A stretch of DNA of 25,773 bases from a virus: positions 1 through 25,773 of IMG/VR virus record IMGVR_UViG_3300012920_000232. The stretch is one strand, 5' to 3'. The notes under the pieces were generated by a model. The model worked only from the letters and a program-made list of their open reading frames with translations. It was not told the origin of the DNA and made no database searches. The stretch's first letter is position 1, and the number at the start of each line of letters is the position of its first letter. Below, in pieces: positions 16,647 to 23,231 of the stretch. A program made the translations under genes and the position numbers.

Positions 16647-17367
16647 CGACTTCTTACTTGTCAACACAGGTAAACTACTACTAAGTGTGTTCTGGGGATG
16701 TCTTGCGTATTTAATATATGATATTGCATACCTTGGCAACTGGCAAACACTTTTGTGGTATCCCTTTGTTGCATTTATAGGTTGGGTAGTAATCTCTGCT
16801 TTTTATCACAGGGCATTGGCACATCCATCATGGGAATGTCCTGATTGGTTAAAATATCCATTCGCATTCTTTGCGCCTGGATTGGGAGTTACTCCTGCGA
16901 TTGTCTGGTGTTCTTTACACAGAGAGCATCACAGACATTCAGATATCGAAGGTAAAGACCCTCACGGGCCTGCCTACAGTTGGTGGAAGAATTTACATAT
17001 ACTTCTATACAATCCGAAGTTTATGTATTCAAAGAACCTACTGAGAGACCCACTCATGGTTGCTCAGATGAAGCAATACTGGAGTTGGTTTCTAATATCA
17101 GTAGCATTCTTTATATCGGTATTCGGTGCTAGTGTATGGGCATTAATGGTTGTTGCATTGACCGCAACACAGATTAGTATCAATATGTTAGGACACTATC
17201 CGATTGGACAAGAACGAAAACAAAACATAAAACAACACATACTCAGTTTAATATACACACCAGAAATATATCACGGACAACATCACGATACACCGAATAG
17301 AGCAAAATTAGGTGCATTTGATGTAGTTTACTACACTTTAATAAGGTTTTTTCCACATAAGTCCTAA
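16609..17367 (+). CDS. Membrane fatty acid desaturase
   Basis: A 252-residue integral membrane di-iron desaturase. All three histidine boxes are intact: HRALAH (67-72), HREHH (104-108, followed by R and H) and HGQHH (222-226). A further H196 in NMLGHYP matches the extra ligand seen in acyl-CoA/acyl-lipid desaturases. Hydrophobic segments at about 22-43, 47-66, 84-103 and 158-194 fit the usual four-helix topology. It would introduce a cis double bond into a fatty acyl chain, probably of the delta-9 class; regiochemistry is inferred. The only start is GTG 16609, close to a GAAGAGG ribosome site and within the end of the gp67-like gene. No in-frame Met occurs before residue 139. It interrupts the usual gp67-gp68-gp21 order and is a likely auxiliary metabolic gene altering host membrane lipids. 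Confidence 0.85.
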   Translation: MLTKISNLLTKFNDFLLVNTGKLLLSVFWGCLAYLIYDIAYLGNWQTLLWYPFVAFIGWVVISAFYHRALAHPSWECPDWLKYPFAFFAPGLGVTPAIVWCSLHREHHRHSDIEGKDPHGPAYSWWKNLHILLYNPKFMYSKNLLRDPLMVAQMKQYWSWFLISVAFFISVFGASVWALMVVALTATQISINMLGHYPIGQERKQNIKQHILSLIYTPEIYHGQHHDTPNRAKLGAFDVVYYTLIRFFPHKS

Positions 17368-17380
17368 AAAGACTTGTTTT
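17359..17380 (+). terminator. Possible weak terminator after desaturase
   Basis: A 5-bp stem, AAGTC/GACTT, with a 7-base A-rich loop, followed by GTTTT. It sits just before the late promoter at 17396, a sensible place for a boundary, but the stem is short. Confidence 0.35.
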
Positions 17381-17395
17381 GGAAACATCTATTTG

Positions 17396-17403
17396 TATAA
17401 ATA
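17396..17403 (+). promoter_or_regulatory. T4-type late promoter (TATAAATA) for the prohead genes
   Basis: Perfect late box six bases from the ATG at 17409. With T4 geometry, transcription would begin at about 17409, giving a leaderless first gene or serving mainly genes 21, 22 and 23 downstream. Confidence 0.65.
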
Positions 17404-17408
17404 AAGAT

Positions 17409-17639
17409 ATGAAAACATATAAGCAGATTGTGACAGAACTGCGTGGACGCAAACCCAAGGGGGAAGTGGTCTTTGACAAGAAGGTCAAAGGCAGACGCAT
17501 GAAAGTTCCTGCTTTAATAACAAGAGAGAAAGGGTCATTACCTTTTGTTGCCTATGTTGATGGTGACAGACTGGATGCCTTCAAATCGCAGAAAGATGCG
17601 GAGAAAGCAATAATGACAATCGTAAAGGAATTAGGTTAG
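17409..17639 (+). CDS. Small basic protein at the gp68 position
   Basis: A 76-residue basic protein beginning MKTYKQIVTELRGRKPKG, with a basic middle (KKVKGRRMK) and a C-terminal half, DRLDAFKSQKDAEKAIMTIV, that looks like a strand-helix element. ATG 17409 is chosen over an upstream in-frame TTG at 17379 because the late promoter lies between them. It sits between the desaturase and gene 21, where T4 has the prohead core gene 68, and basic prohead core proteins fit there. I do not see enough similarity to call it gp68. Gene 21 starts four bases after its stop. Confidence 0.7.
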   Translation: MKTYKQIVTELRGRKPKGEVVFDKKVKGRRMKVPALITREKGSLPFVAYVDGDRLDAFKSQKDAEKAIMTIVKELG

Positions 17640-17643
17640 TGCA

Positions 17644-18306
17644 ATGAAACTGATTACAGAATTTACAGATAACAACACTCTTAACTGTCTCGTAGAAAAG
17701 AAAGAGAACGGTGAGAAGAACTATGTTATCGAAGGTGTCTTTGCACAAACAGACACAAAGAACAGAAATGGTCGTGTTTATCCAAAACCAATTATGGAAA
17801 AGGCAGTTGCCAAATACGACCAAGAACAGATTTCTAAGAACCGTGCGGTAGGTGAATTGAATCACCCAGAAGGCCCAACGGTAAACTTAGACAAGGTTTC
17901 GCATCTCATCAAGGAACTCAAATTTGAGGGAAAAGATGTGGTCGGAAAGGCACAAATACTTGATACTCCTATGGGTAAGATTGTAAAAGGTCTCCTAGAT
18001 GGTGGTGTTCAATTAGGTGTGTCAACTCGTGGTATGGGTAGTCTTGAACAGAGGAATGGTGCAATGGTCGTCAAAGACGATTTTATTCTTAGCACTGTTG
18101 ACATTGTGCAAGACCCATCTGCTCCAGAAGCATTTGTTAATGGTATAATGGAAGGAGTAGATTGGGTTTGGGATAACGGCATTCTGAAGGCTCAAGAAAT
18201 TGAAAAAATGGAGACTGAAATTAAAAACGCTCCTCGTGCGTTTCGTCCAGAAACGCAAATTAGAGAGTTTAAGAATTTCCTCTCGTTAATTAAATCTAGC
18301 ATGTAA
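17644..18306 (+). CDS. gp21: Prohead maturation protease gp21
   Basis: A 220-residue protease close to T4 gp21 length (212). The conserved blocks are KNRNGRVYPKPIM (39-51), GELNHPEGPTVNLDKVSH (70-87) with candidate catalytic H74, LGVSTRGMGS (124-133) with candidate nucleophile S127, and STVDIVQDPSAPEA (150-163). It assembles inside the prohead and cleaves the scaffold and capsid proteins after sequences of the form (I/L)-x-E. An IRE near its own C-terminus (QIREFKNF) could be a self-cleavage site. It lies between the small basic gene and scaffold gene 22, as in T4. Confidence 0.95.
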   Translation: MKLITEFTDNNTLNCLVEKKENGEKNYVIEGVFAQTDTKNRNGRVYPKPIMEKAVAKYDQEQISKNRAVGELNHPEGPTVNLDKVSHLIKELKFEGKDVVGKAQILDTPMGKIVKGLLDGGVQLGVSTRGMGSLEQRNGAMVVKDDFILSTVDIVQDPSAPEAFVNGIMEGVDWVWDNGILKAQEIEKMETEIKNAPRAFRPETQIREFKNFLSLIKSSM

Positions 18307-18316
18307 GGAGTCAAAT

Positions 18317-19423
18317 ATGACTGAAGAAGTAAAAAATGATGAAGTCATCGAAGAAACGACTCACGATGAAGTTGTTAACGAAGAAATCGTGGATGAAACT
18401 CTCGATGAGCAGAAAGTAGAGAAAGAGCCTATGACTGCACAGAAGAAAAAAATGATGGCACAGAAAGAACCAGATGGCGCTGTTTCTGAACCAGAATCTA
18501 TTGCTTCCGTGGATAAGGCAGCTGATGCTACTAAAGCAAACCAAGCTCCTGCACCGAAAACTAAAGCAGGTATGATTAGTGCTATGACTAGCAAAATGTT
18601 GAAAATGTCTAAAGCAGACATGGAAAGCATGTATGCTCAGTATAACAAAGAGTCAGTAGAAATGGAAGAAGATGAAACAATTGCTGAACAACCAGTGATT
18701 GATACTACTGCTGAACTTGATGCATTAGTCGAGTCTGAGGCGACACTCAGTGATGAGTTCAAAACCAAGACTGCCGTTATTTTCGAAGCAGCTGTAAAAT
18801 CTAAATTGTCAGAAGAAATTGACAGATTAGAAGAGCAGTACAAGGATGAATTAGAAGCAGAAGTATCTGCAACTAAATCTGAACTTGTAGAGAAAGTAGA
18901 CAACTACCTAAACTATGTAGTTGAGACTTGGATGGAAGACAATAAGGTTGCAGTACAAAACGGTCTTAGAACCGAAATTGCTGAATCCTTTATGGACAAA
19001 TTGAAAGACTTATTTACTGAGTCTTACATTGATGTTCCAGAATCCAAGGTTGACCTAGTTGATGAACTGTCTGACCAAGTAGAAGAACTTGAGACTAAAC
19101 TCAATGAATCTACTCAGAAAATCATTGACGCTACTGGTGAATTGGAAGGTTTTAAAAGGGATGAAATCATTCGTGAAGCATCCAAAGACCTTGCTGACAC
19201 ACAGGTAGAAAAGTTAAAGTCACTCGTTGACGGATTCGATTTTGACGATTCTTTTGAATCAAAAGTCGCAACTGTTAAAGAGTCACACTTTAGCAAAAAA
19301 GAAACTTCGTCTGAGGAAGTTCTTGAAGAAGATGTAGATGCAGAAGACACAACTACTGTAGAAACATCTGAAAGCATGGACAGGTATCTTCAGGCAATCA
19401 GAAAAACCGCTCGTAGAGCATAA
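18317..19423 (+). CDS. gp22: Prohead scaffold protein gp22
   Basis: A 368-residue, acidic, strongly helical protein with long coiled-coil stretches (for example SEEIDRLEEQYKDELEAEV and LSDQVEELETKLNESTQKI). It ends with YLQAIRKTARRA, a basic tail like those that contact the capsid shell. The first 100 residues are low in complexity (E, D, V, K, A, Q). It is longer than T4 gp22 (269 residues). It forms the prohead core around which gp23 assembles and is then destroyed by gp21. AAGGAG precedes the ATG, and gene 23 follows after 20 bases. Confidence 0.92.
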   Translation: MTEEVKNDEVIEETTHDEVVNEEIVDETLDEQKVEKEPMTAQKKKMMAQKEPDGAVSEPESIASVDKAADATKANQAPAPKTKAGMISAMTSKMLKMSKADMESMYAQYNKESVEMEEDETIAEQPVIDTTAELDALVESEATLSDEFKTKTAVIFEAAVKSKLSEEIDRLEEQYKDELEAEVSATKSELVEKVDNYLNYVVETWMEDNKVAVQNGLRTEIAESFMDKLKDLFTESYIDVPESKVDLVDELSDQVEELETKLNESTQKIIDATGELEGFKRDEIIREASKDLADTQVEKLKSLVDGFDFDDSFESKVATVKESHFSKKETSSEEVLEEDVDAEDTTTVETSESMDRYLQAIRKTARRA

Positions 19424-19443
19424 CTAAAATAGGATAAGTAACA

Positions 19444-20754
19444 ATGCAAGTATCTTACGACCAACTTATTGAGAAGTGGAGTCCAGTATTGGACGAAACT
19501 TCCGCTGGTGAGATTACAGACTCACATCGTAGAGCAGTTACAGCCGCAGTCCTTGAAAACCAAGAAAAAGCACTTATCGAAGAACAAGCTGCTTCTCAAG
19601 GTTTCATTACTGAAGCTTCACCTGCTAACAACACTGCATCTGTCAATAACTTTGACCCAGTATTAATTTCACTGGTAAGAAGAGCAATGCCTAACCTCAT
19701 CGCTTATGACATCTGTGGTGTACAACCAATGAACGGCCCAACTGGTCTTATCTTTGCTATGAAAGCAAGATATCAAGGTGGTTCAACTTCTAACAGAGAA
19801 GCACTCTATAATGAAGCAGAAACTCAGTTCTCAGGTGACTCATCTGGAACTCATGATTCTGACAACGCTTCTGGTTGGAATGGTATCGACTCAGAAGGTG
19901 CGAGATTAACATCTCTTGCCGCTGGTGGTATGCCAACTGTTGACGCTGAAGCACTTGGAAGCACTGGTGGTTCATCTTTCAACGAAATGGGTTTCACCAT
20001 TGAAAGACAAACCGTTACTGCTAAATCAAGAGCATTGAAAGCAGAATACAGTCTTGAACTAGCACAAGACCTAAAAGCAATCCACGGTCTAGACGCAGAA
20101 ACAGAATTGGCAAACATCTTGTCAACTGAAATTCTTGCTGAAATCAACCGTGAAGTCATTAGAACTGTCAACTCTCAAGCAAAAACAGGGGCTCAACAGT
20201 CCAATGTTACTGCAAAGGGTATCTTTAATGTAAGTTCTGATGCTGATGGTAGATGGTCTGCTGAGAAGTTCAAAGGACTAACAGTCCAAATCGATAGAGA
20301 AGCAAACACTATCGCTAAAGAGACTCGTAGAGGTAAAGGTAATGTAGTAATCTGTTCTTCAGATGTTGCTACTGCCCTAGCAGCTGCAGGAACTTTGGAT
20401 TACTCTCCTGCTATTTCTAACAATTTGCAAGTAGATGACACTGGAAACACTTTCGCAGGTGTCTTGAACGGAAGACTTAGAGTATACATCGACCCTTATG
20501 CTAACACTGATTACATCAATGTTGGTTATAAAGGAACAAACAGCTATGACGCTGGTGTATTCTATTGCCCATATGTTCCATTGCAAATGGTTAAAGCAGT
20601 CGGTGAAGACACTTTCCAACCTAAAATTGGTTTCAAAACCAGATATGGTATGGCAAGTAACCCATTCGTAGGGTCTACACCATCTGACGGTCTTGCTACA
20701 GTTAAGACTAACCAGTATTACAGAATCTTTAAGGTAACTAACATCTTAACATAA
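19444..20754 (+). CDS. gp23: Major capsid protein gp23
   Basis: A 436-residue capsid subunit of the HK97 fold. Recognisable blocks are FDPVLISLVRRAMPNLIAYDICGVQPMNGPTGLIFAM, EMGFTIERQTVTAKSRALKAEYSLELAQDLKAIHGLDAETELA, and the C-terminal VPLQMVKAVGEDTFQPKIGFKTRYG. It is shorter than T4 gp23 (521 residues), as in marine relatives. A candidate gp21 cleavage site is ITE-A at residues 55-58, which would remove a 57-residue propeptide. AGGA lies upstream of the start. The gene is followed by two hairpin terminators, as expected for the most abundant virion protein. Confidence 0.96.
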   Translation: MQVSYDQLIEKWSPVLDETSAGEITDSHRRAVTAAVLENQEKALIEEQAASQGFITEASPANNTASVNNFDPVLISLVRRAMPNLIAYDICGVQPMNGPTGLIFAMKARYQGGSTSNREALYNEAETQFSGDSSGTHDSDNASGWNGIDSEGARLTSLAAGGMPTVDAEALGSTGGSSFNEMGFTIERQTVTAKSRALKAEYSLELAQDLKAIHGLDAETELANILSTEILAEINREVIRTVNSQAKTGAQQSNVTAKGIFNVSSDADGRWSAEKFKGLTVQIDREANTIAKETRRGKGNVVICSSDVATALAAAGTLDYSPAISNNLQVDDTGNTFAGVLNGRLRVYIDPYANTDYINVGYKGTNSYDAGVFYCPYVPLQMVKAVGEDTFQPKIGFKTRYGMASNPFVGSTPSDGLATVKTNQYYRIFKVTNILT

Positions 20755-20770
20755 TCTGTAAATAAAAAGA

Positions 20771-20793
20771 GTTGGGTCAACCAACCGTTTTTT
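20771..20793 (+). terminator. First of tandem terminators after gene 23
   Basis: Short hairpin GTTGG/CCAAC (20771-20775 and 20781-20785) with a 5-base loop, then CG and six T. It would act with the much stronger hairpin that follows. Confidence 0.5.
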
Positions 20794-20821
20794 AGGGGAG
20801 ACTTCGGTCTCCCCTTTTTTT
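20794..20821 (+). terminator. Strong rho-independent terminator
   Basis: Perfect 9-bp stem AGGGGAGAC/GTCTCCCCT closed by a very stable TTCG tetraloop and followed by a run of T to 20821. It isolates the capsid operon from the island downstream. Confidence 0.95.
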
Positions 20822-20833
20822 GTAAAAAAACGC

Positions 20834-20862
20834 TTGACATTTTATGTTGAACTTGTTATTAT
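20834..20862 (+). promoter_or_regulatory. Sigma70-type promoter P1 with palindromic -10 region
   Basis: TTGACA (20834-20839), 17-base spacer, TATTAT (20857-20862) with an extended TGT element just before it. A 16-base perfect palindrome, TGTTATTATAATAACA, spans 20854-20869, covering the -10 and the likely start near 20869. It heads the 20889-21812 gene group. The first 12 and last 24 bases of the region 20831-20875 are identical to the promoter at 23173-23217. Confidence 0.85.
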
Positions 20863-20888
20863 AATAACATAATGAAGAGAGGTAAACT

Positions 20889-21152
20889 ATGATTAGTAAA
20901 ATACTTAAACAGGAACTCCTCAACCTGAACTCTGTTTCGGAGTTAAATGAGGTAATCGCATTTGCAAGAGATGCAATTGCAATAAATGCCAAAGCATCGA
21001 TTGCTGTTGGTGATGAAGTTTTCGTAGTCCAAAAGACTAAGAGAACTGTTGGTGTTGTTGAGAAAGTCAACATCAAAAAAGCATTGGTTAAAATCCCTAG
21101 TAAGGGCAATGCAGTTTACAGTGTTCCATTATCTATGTTGGAGGCTGCGTGA
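20889..21152 (+). CDS. Small KOW/SH3-like protein
   Basis: An 87-residue protein. The N-terminal 35 residues form a helix (LKQELLNLNSVSELNEVIAF). The C-terminal half is a small beta barrel pattern, VGDEVFVVQKTKRTVGVVEKV, with spaced valines and lysines followed by KKALVKI, as in KOW or SH3-like domains that bind RNA, DNA or RNA polymerase partners. The domain call is by pattern only. AGAGG at 20878-20882 lies six bases before the ATG, and promoter P1 is just upstream. Its stop overlaps the next gene's GTG (GTGA), so the genes are translated together. A regulatory role is possible but unproven. Confidence 0.75.
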   Translation: MISKILKQELLNLNSVSELNEVIAFARDAIAINAKASIAVGDEVFVVQKTKRTVGVVEKVNIKKALVKIPSKGNAVYSVPLSMLEAA

Positions 21153-21400
21153 TTCTAAGAAACGGACTGGTCGGTTCGTTTCATCACGACCTTTATGCGT
21201 TTGATGAAGAACACTTCGAAGGGGAAGAACTCGAACTTCCCCTTAATGCTAAAGAAATGCAGTTAGCATTTTTACAACAAGATAACAAGTCATGGCAAAT
21301 GATGGTTGACTCTGTTCATCATAGAACAGGTTTCATGATTGCAGGAAACATGAACATTGATTGGATTGTTGTTAATGGAGTCCCTCACAAGTTTCACTAA
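21149..21400 (+). CDS. Small protein of unknown function
   Basis: An 83-residue protein starting at GTG with GGAGG at 21140-21144, four bases upstream. It is rich in H, D, E and aromatics (SFHHDLYAFDEEHFEGEELELP near the start, SVHHRTGF in the middle, VPHKFH at the end). Seven histidines could bind metal, but no known arrangement is visible. There is no signal peptide or membrane segment. It overlaps the previous gene (GTGA) and the next (TAATG), marking it as the second member of the P1 operon. I do not recognise the family. Confidence 0.7.
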   Translation: MILRNGLVGSFHHDLYAFDEEHFEGEELELPLNAKEMQLAFLQQDNKSWQMMVDSVHHRTGFMIAGNMNIDWIVVNGVPHKFH

Positions 21401-21666
21401 TGATTGACCAAATGATTAAGGTCAGAATGACCAATGGCAAGGATATCTACGGAACTAATCTAGATATCGGTAGATATTCTGTCAAGCATAACTGTGAAGT
21501 AGAGCATGAATATGAACATGTCAATCCTTCTACAGTTTACAATACATTTGAATATGTGGGTAATAGAAAACCATCACCCATCTCTGTATCTGTTCCATTT
21601 GATTATAGAATGAACAGAGCAATGGGTACATTCAACACTCGTGGAGTTAACTTAGACAAATGGTAG
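21400..21666 (+). CDS. Small protein of unknown function
   Basis: An 88-residue, soluble, mixed-charge protein with an initial strand-turn-strand pattern, MIKVRMTNGKDIYGTNL, and a later VSVPFDYRMNRAMGTFNTRG segment. No recognised motif. The ATG overlaps the preceding stop (TAATG) with no clear ribosome site of its own, so it is probably translated by coupling. The third member of the P1 operon; its end overlaps the start of the small membrane protein gene. Confidence 0.68.
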   Translation: MIDQMIKVRMTNGKDIYGTNLDIGRYSVKHNCEVEHEYEHVNPSTVYNTFEYVGNRKPSPISVSVPFDYRMNRAMGTFNTRGVNLDKW

Positions 21667-21812
21667 ATTGGATAATAGCAATAGGTGCGAATGCACTAAT
21701 CGTATATGCATGTTACAAGTTTGTAACATTTGGTATATCTGGTGGATTTCAACGCCTTTTCAGTAAAAAGAAAAAGAAGAAAGATGTGAATTCAGGTCAA
21801 CTATTCGGTTGA
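21660..21812 (+). CDS. 50-residue single-pass membrane protein with poly-lysine tail
   Basis: A small open frame starting at an ATG that overlaps the previous stop (ATGGTAG). It encodes a hydrophobic helix, WIIAIGANALIVYACYKFV (residues 4-22), then FGISGGFQRLFS, then six lysines in a row and a short polar end. The pattern of one membrane helix followed by a positively charged cytoplasmic tail is typical of tiny phage membrane proteins. Coupled overlap with the upstream gene supports reality. Its TGA stop lies inside the TTGACA -35 box of the next promoter. No function can be assigned; host membrane targeting is an inference. Confidence 0.65.
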   Translation: MVDWIIAIGANALIVYACYKFVTFGISGGFQRLFSKKKKKKDVNSGQLFG

Positions 21813-21837
21813 CATTTTACGCTACATAGTGTATAAT
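21809..21837 (+). promoter_or_regulatory. Consensus sigma70 promoter for the methyltransferase
   Basis: Exact TTGACA (21809-21814), 17-base spacer, exact TATAAT (21832-21837). Transcription should start at about 21843-21845, essentially at the ATG 21845. It lacks the palindrome of the other two island promoters but shares their TTGACATTT start. Confidence 0.85.
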
Positions 21838-21844
21838 GGTCGTT

Positions 21845-23179
21845 ATGAATCAAGAATTATATGCTCTTCTAGGTAAGTGTGCAGATAGCACTGGTCTTCC
21901 TGTTATGGATGAGACCCAGTTTACCGATGTCACAGAACGGTATGGTAAGGATGTCTTTAGAAAGACTCTTGCTGAATATATCTTTCAAGAGAGACCACCA
22001 TTTCCTGCTAATCAGGTTACTGAGAAACGCAGGGACGATGCGTGGTGGAAACTAAAACAATACGATATCTGGAAGGGTGTCACCCATATTAATAACCAAC
22101 AAAGGGAAGTCATTGAGAAGTTTGATGACTACAAGTATCCCTTTAGTGAACATGGACTAGGAGTAATCGATGCTCCTGCTAGACCTTATAATGATGTATC
22201 TGATTGGTTTATGAAACCCCTGCGTTGGCAGTGTAACAGTTACTCATTCAAAGCACCTCTCACCGTATGGAACGAAGGAACTGCTCATGAGATATGGGCA
22301 TGTCTTGGTGCTATATGGAGAGGTATAAACGATGTCAAGAAAGTCACAGTCCGTGACCTTGATGGGAATGAAAAAGATAAGTTGGTCGGTGGTGTCTTGC
22401 AACAAAACTCGTATGTTGCTACCTTCCGTTTGGCAACATACATTGCCACCCAGTTCAAACCCAGTATGGCAAAGACCATCTATCAGATGACTAATGCCAA
22501 AAGAGTTCTTGATACATCTATGGGTTGGGGTGATAGACTTACAGGATTCTACGCCTCAGACGCAGAAGTTTATATTGGATGTGACCCCAACCCTAATACC
22601 TTTGACAAGTATCATGATATGATACCATACCTAGAGAAGATGTCTGGTAAGCAAAAGACTGTCCATATGTTTAACTGTGGTGCAGAAGACCTACCATGGG
22701 ATAGAATTACAGACATTGATTGTGCCTTTACATCACCACCGTACTTTGCTACAGAAAGGTACAACGAAGGTGGTAAGAATGAGGATGCACAATCGTGGAA
22801 GAAGTTCTCTGAATATGAGCAATGGAGAGATGATTTCTTCCTACCAGTATCACAAAAAACCTTTGATTCACTATCTAAGGATGGTCATATGATTATCAAT
22901 ATCATGAATCCAAAGGTAAAGAATGTAGTCTATCCGTCTTGCGATGAGTTAGTAGACCTGCTCAGACCCCATTTTAAGGGTCAGATAGGGATGCGTATCA
23001 TGCAAAGACCACAGGGTAAGTCTGTATTCAAGGACGAAGAAGGTAACTTCGATAAGGAGCAACTACAGGATTTCTTTGACCAAATGTACATTGAGAACTG
23101 TTGGTACTTCGGAAAAGAGGACACACCAGACATATTTTTGAGGGCAGAAAAAAACAATTTAGATGATTTTTTCGCTTGA
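21845..23179 (+). CDS. DNA methyltransferase (SPPY type)
   Basis: A protein of about 444 residues with a class I SAM-dependent methyltransferase core in its second half. It has motif I VLDTSMGWGDRLTGF (221-235), an acidic strand end YIGCDPNP (243-250), NCGAEDLPW (277-285) as motif III, and catalytic motif IV DCAFTSPPYF (292-301). A (T/S)PPY tetrad is typical of amino-methyltransferases acting on N4-cytosine or N6-adenine in DNA; target and base are unknown. The order is motif X-like region, I, then IV. The first 200 residues show no known domain. An in-frame ATG at 21836 overlaps the -10 box and is unlikely. ATG 21845 would be almost leaderless with no ribosome site; a later Met at residue 21 is an alternative. 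It may protect phage DNA from host restriction or mark host genes. Confidence 0.82.
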   Translation: MNQELYALLGKCADSTGLPVMDETQFTDVTERYGKDVFRKTLAEYIFQERPPFPANQVTEKRRDDAWWKLKQYDIWKGVTHINNQQREVIEKFDDYKYPFSEHGLGVIDAPARPYNDVSDWFMKPLRWQCNSYSFKAPLTVWNEGTAHEIWACLGAIWRGINDVKKVTVRDLDGNEKDKLVGGVLQQNSYVATFRLATYIATQFKPSMAKTIYQMTNAKRVLDTSMGWGDRLTGFYASDAEVYIGCDPNPNTFDKYHDMIPYLEKMSGKQKTVHMFNCGAEDLPWDRITDIDCAFTSPPYFATERYNEGGKNEDAQSWKKFSEYEQWRDDFFLPVSQKTFDSLSKDGHMIINIMNPKVKNVVYPSCDELVDLLRPHFKGQIGMRIMQRPQGKSVFKDEEGNFDKEQLQDFFDQMYIENCWYFGKEDTPDIFLRAEKNNLDDFFA

Positions 23180-23204
23180 CATTTCCTGCTAGTCTTGTTA
23201 TTAT
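23176..23204 (+). promoter_or_regulatory. Sigma70-type promoter P2 with palindromic -10 region
   Basis: TTGACA (23176-23181), 17-base spacer, TATTAT (23199-23204), extended TGT. The same 16-base perfect palindrome as P1 spans 23196-23211. The -35 box contains the TGA stop of the methyltransferase gene. It drives the 23232-23882 group. Confidence 0.85.
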
Positions 23205-23231
23205 AATAACATAATGAGAAAGGAACTGATT

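Noticed and set aside
16590-16650. Programmed frameshift joining the gp67-like gene to the desaturase
   Set aside because: No slippery heptamer or following hairpin is visible in the 38-base overlap, and a GTG with a nearby ribosome site accounts for the start.
20755-20888. Longest gap between genes examined for a tRNA or small RNA
   Set aside because: It is fully explained by two terminators, a promoter and a ribosome site; no cloverleaf is seen.
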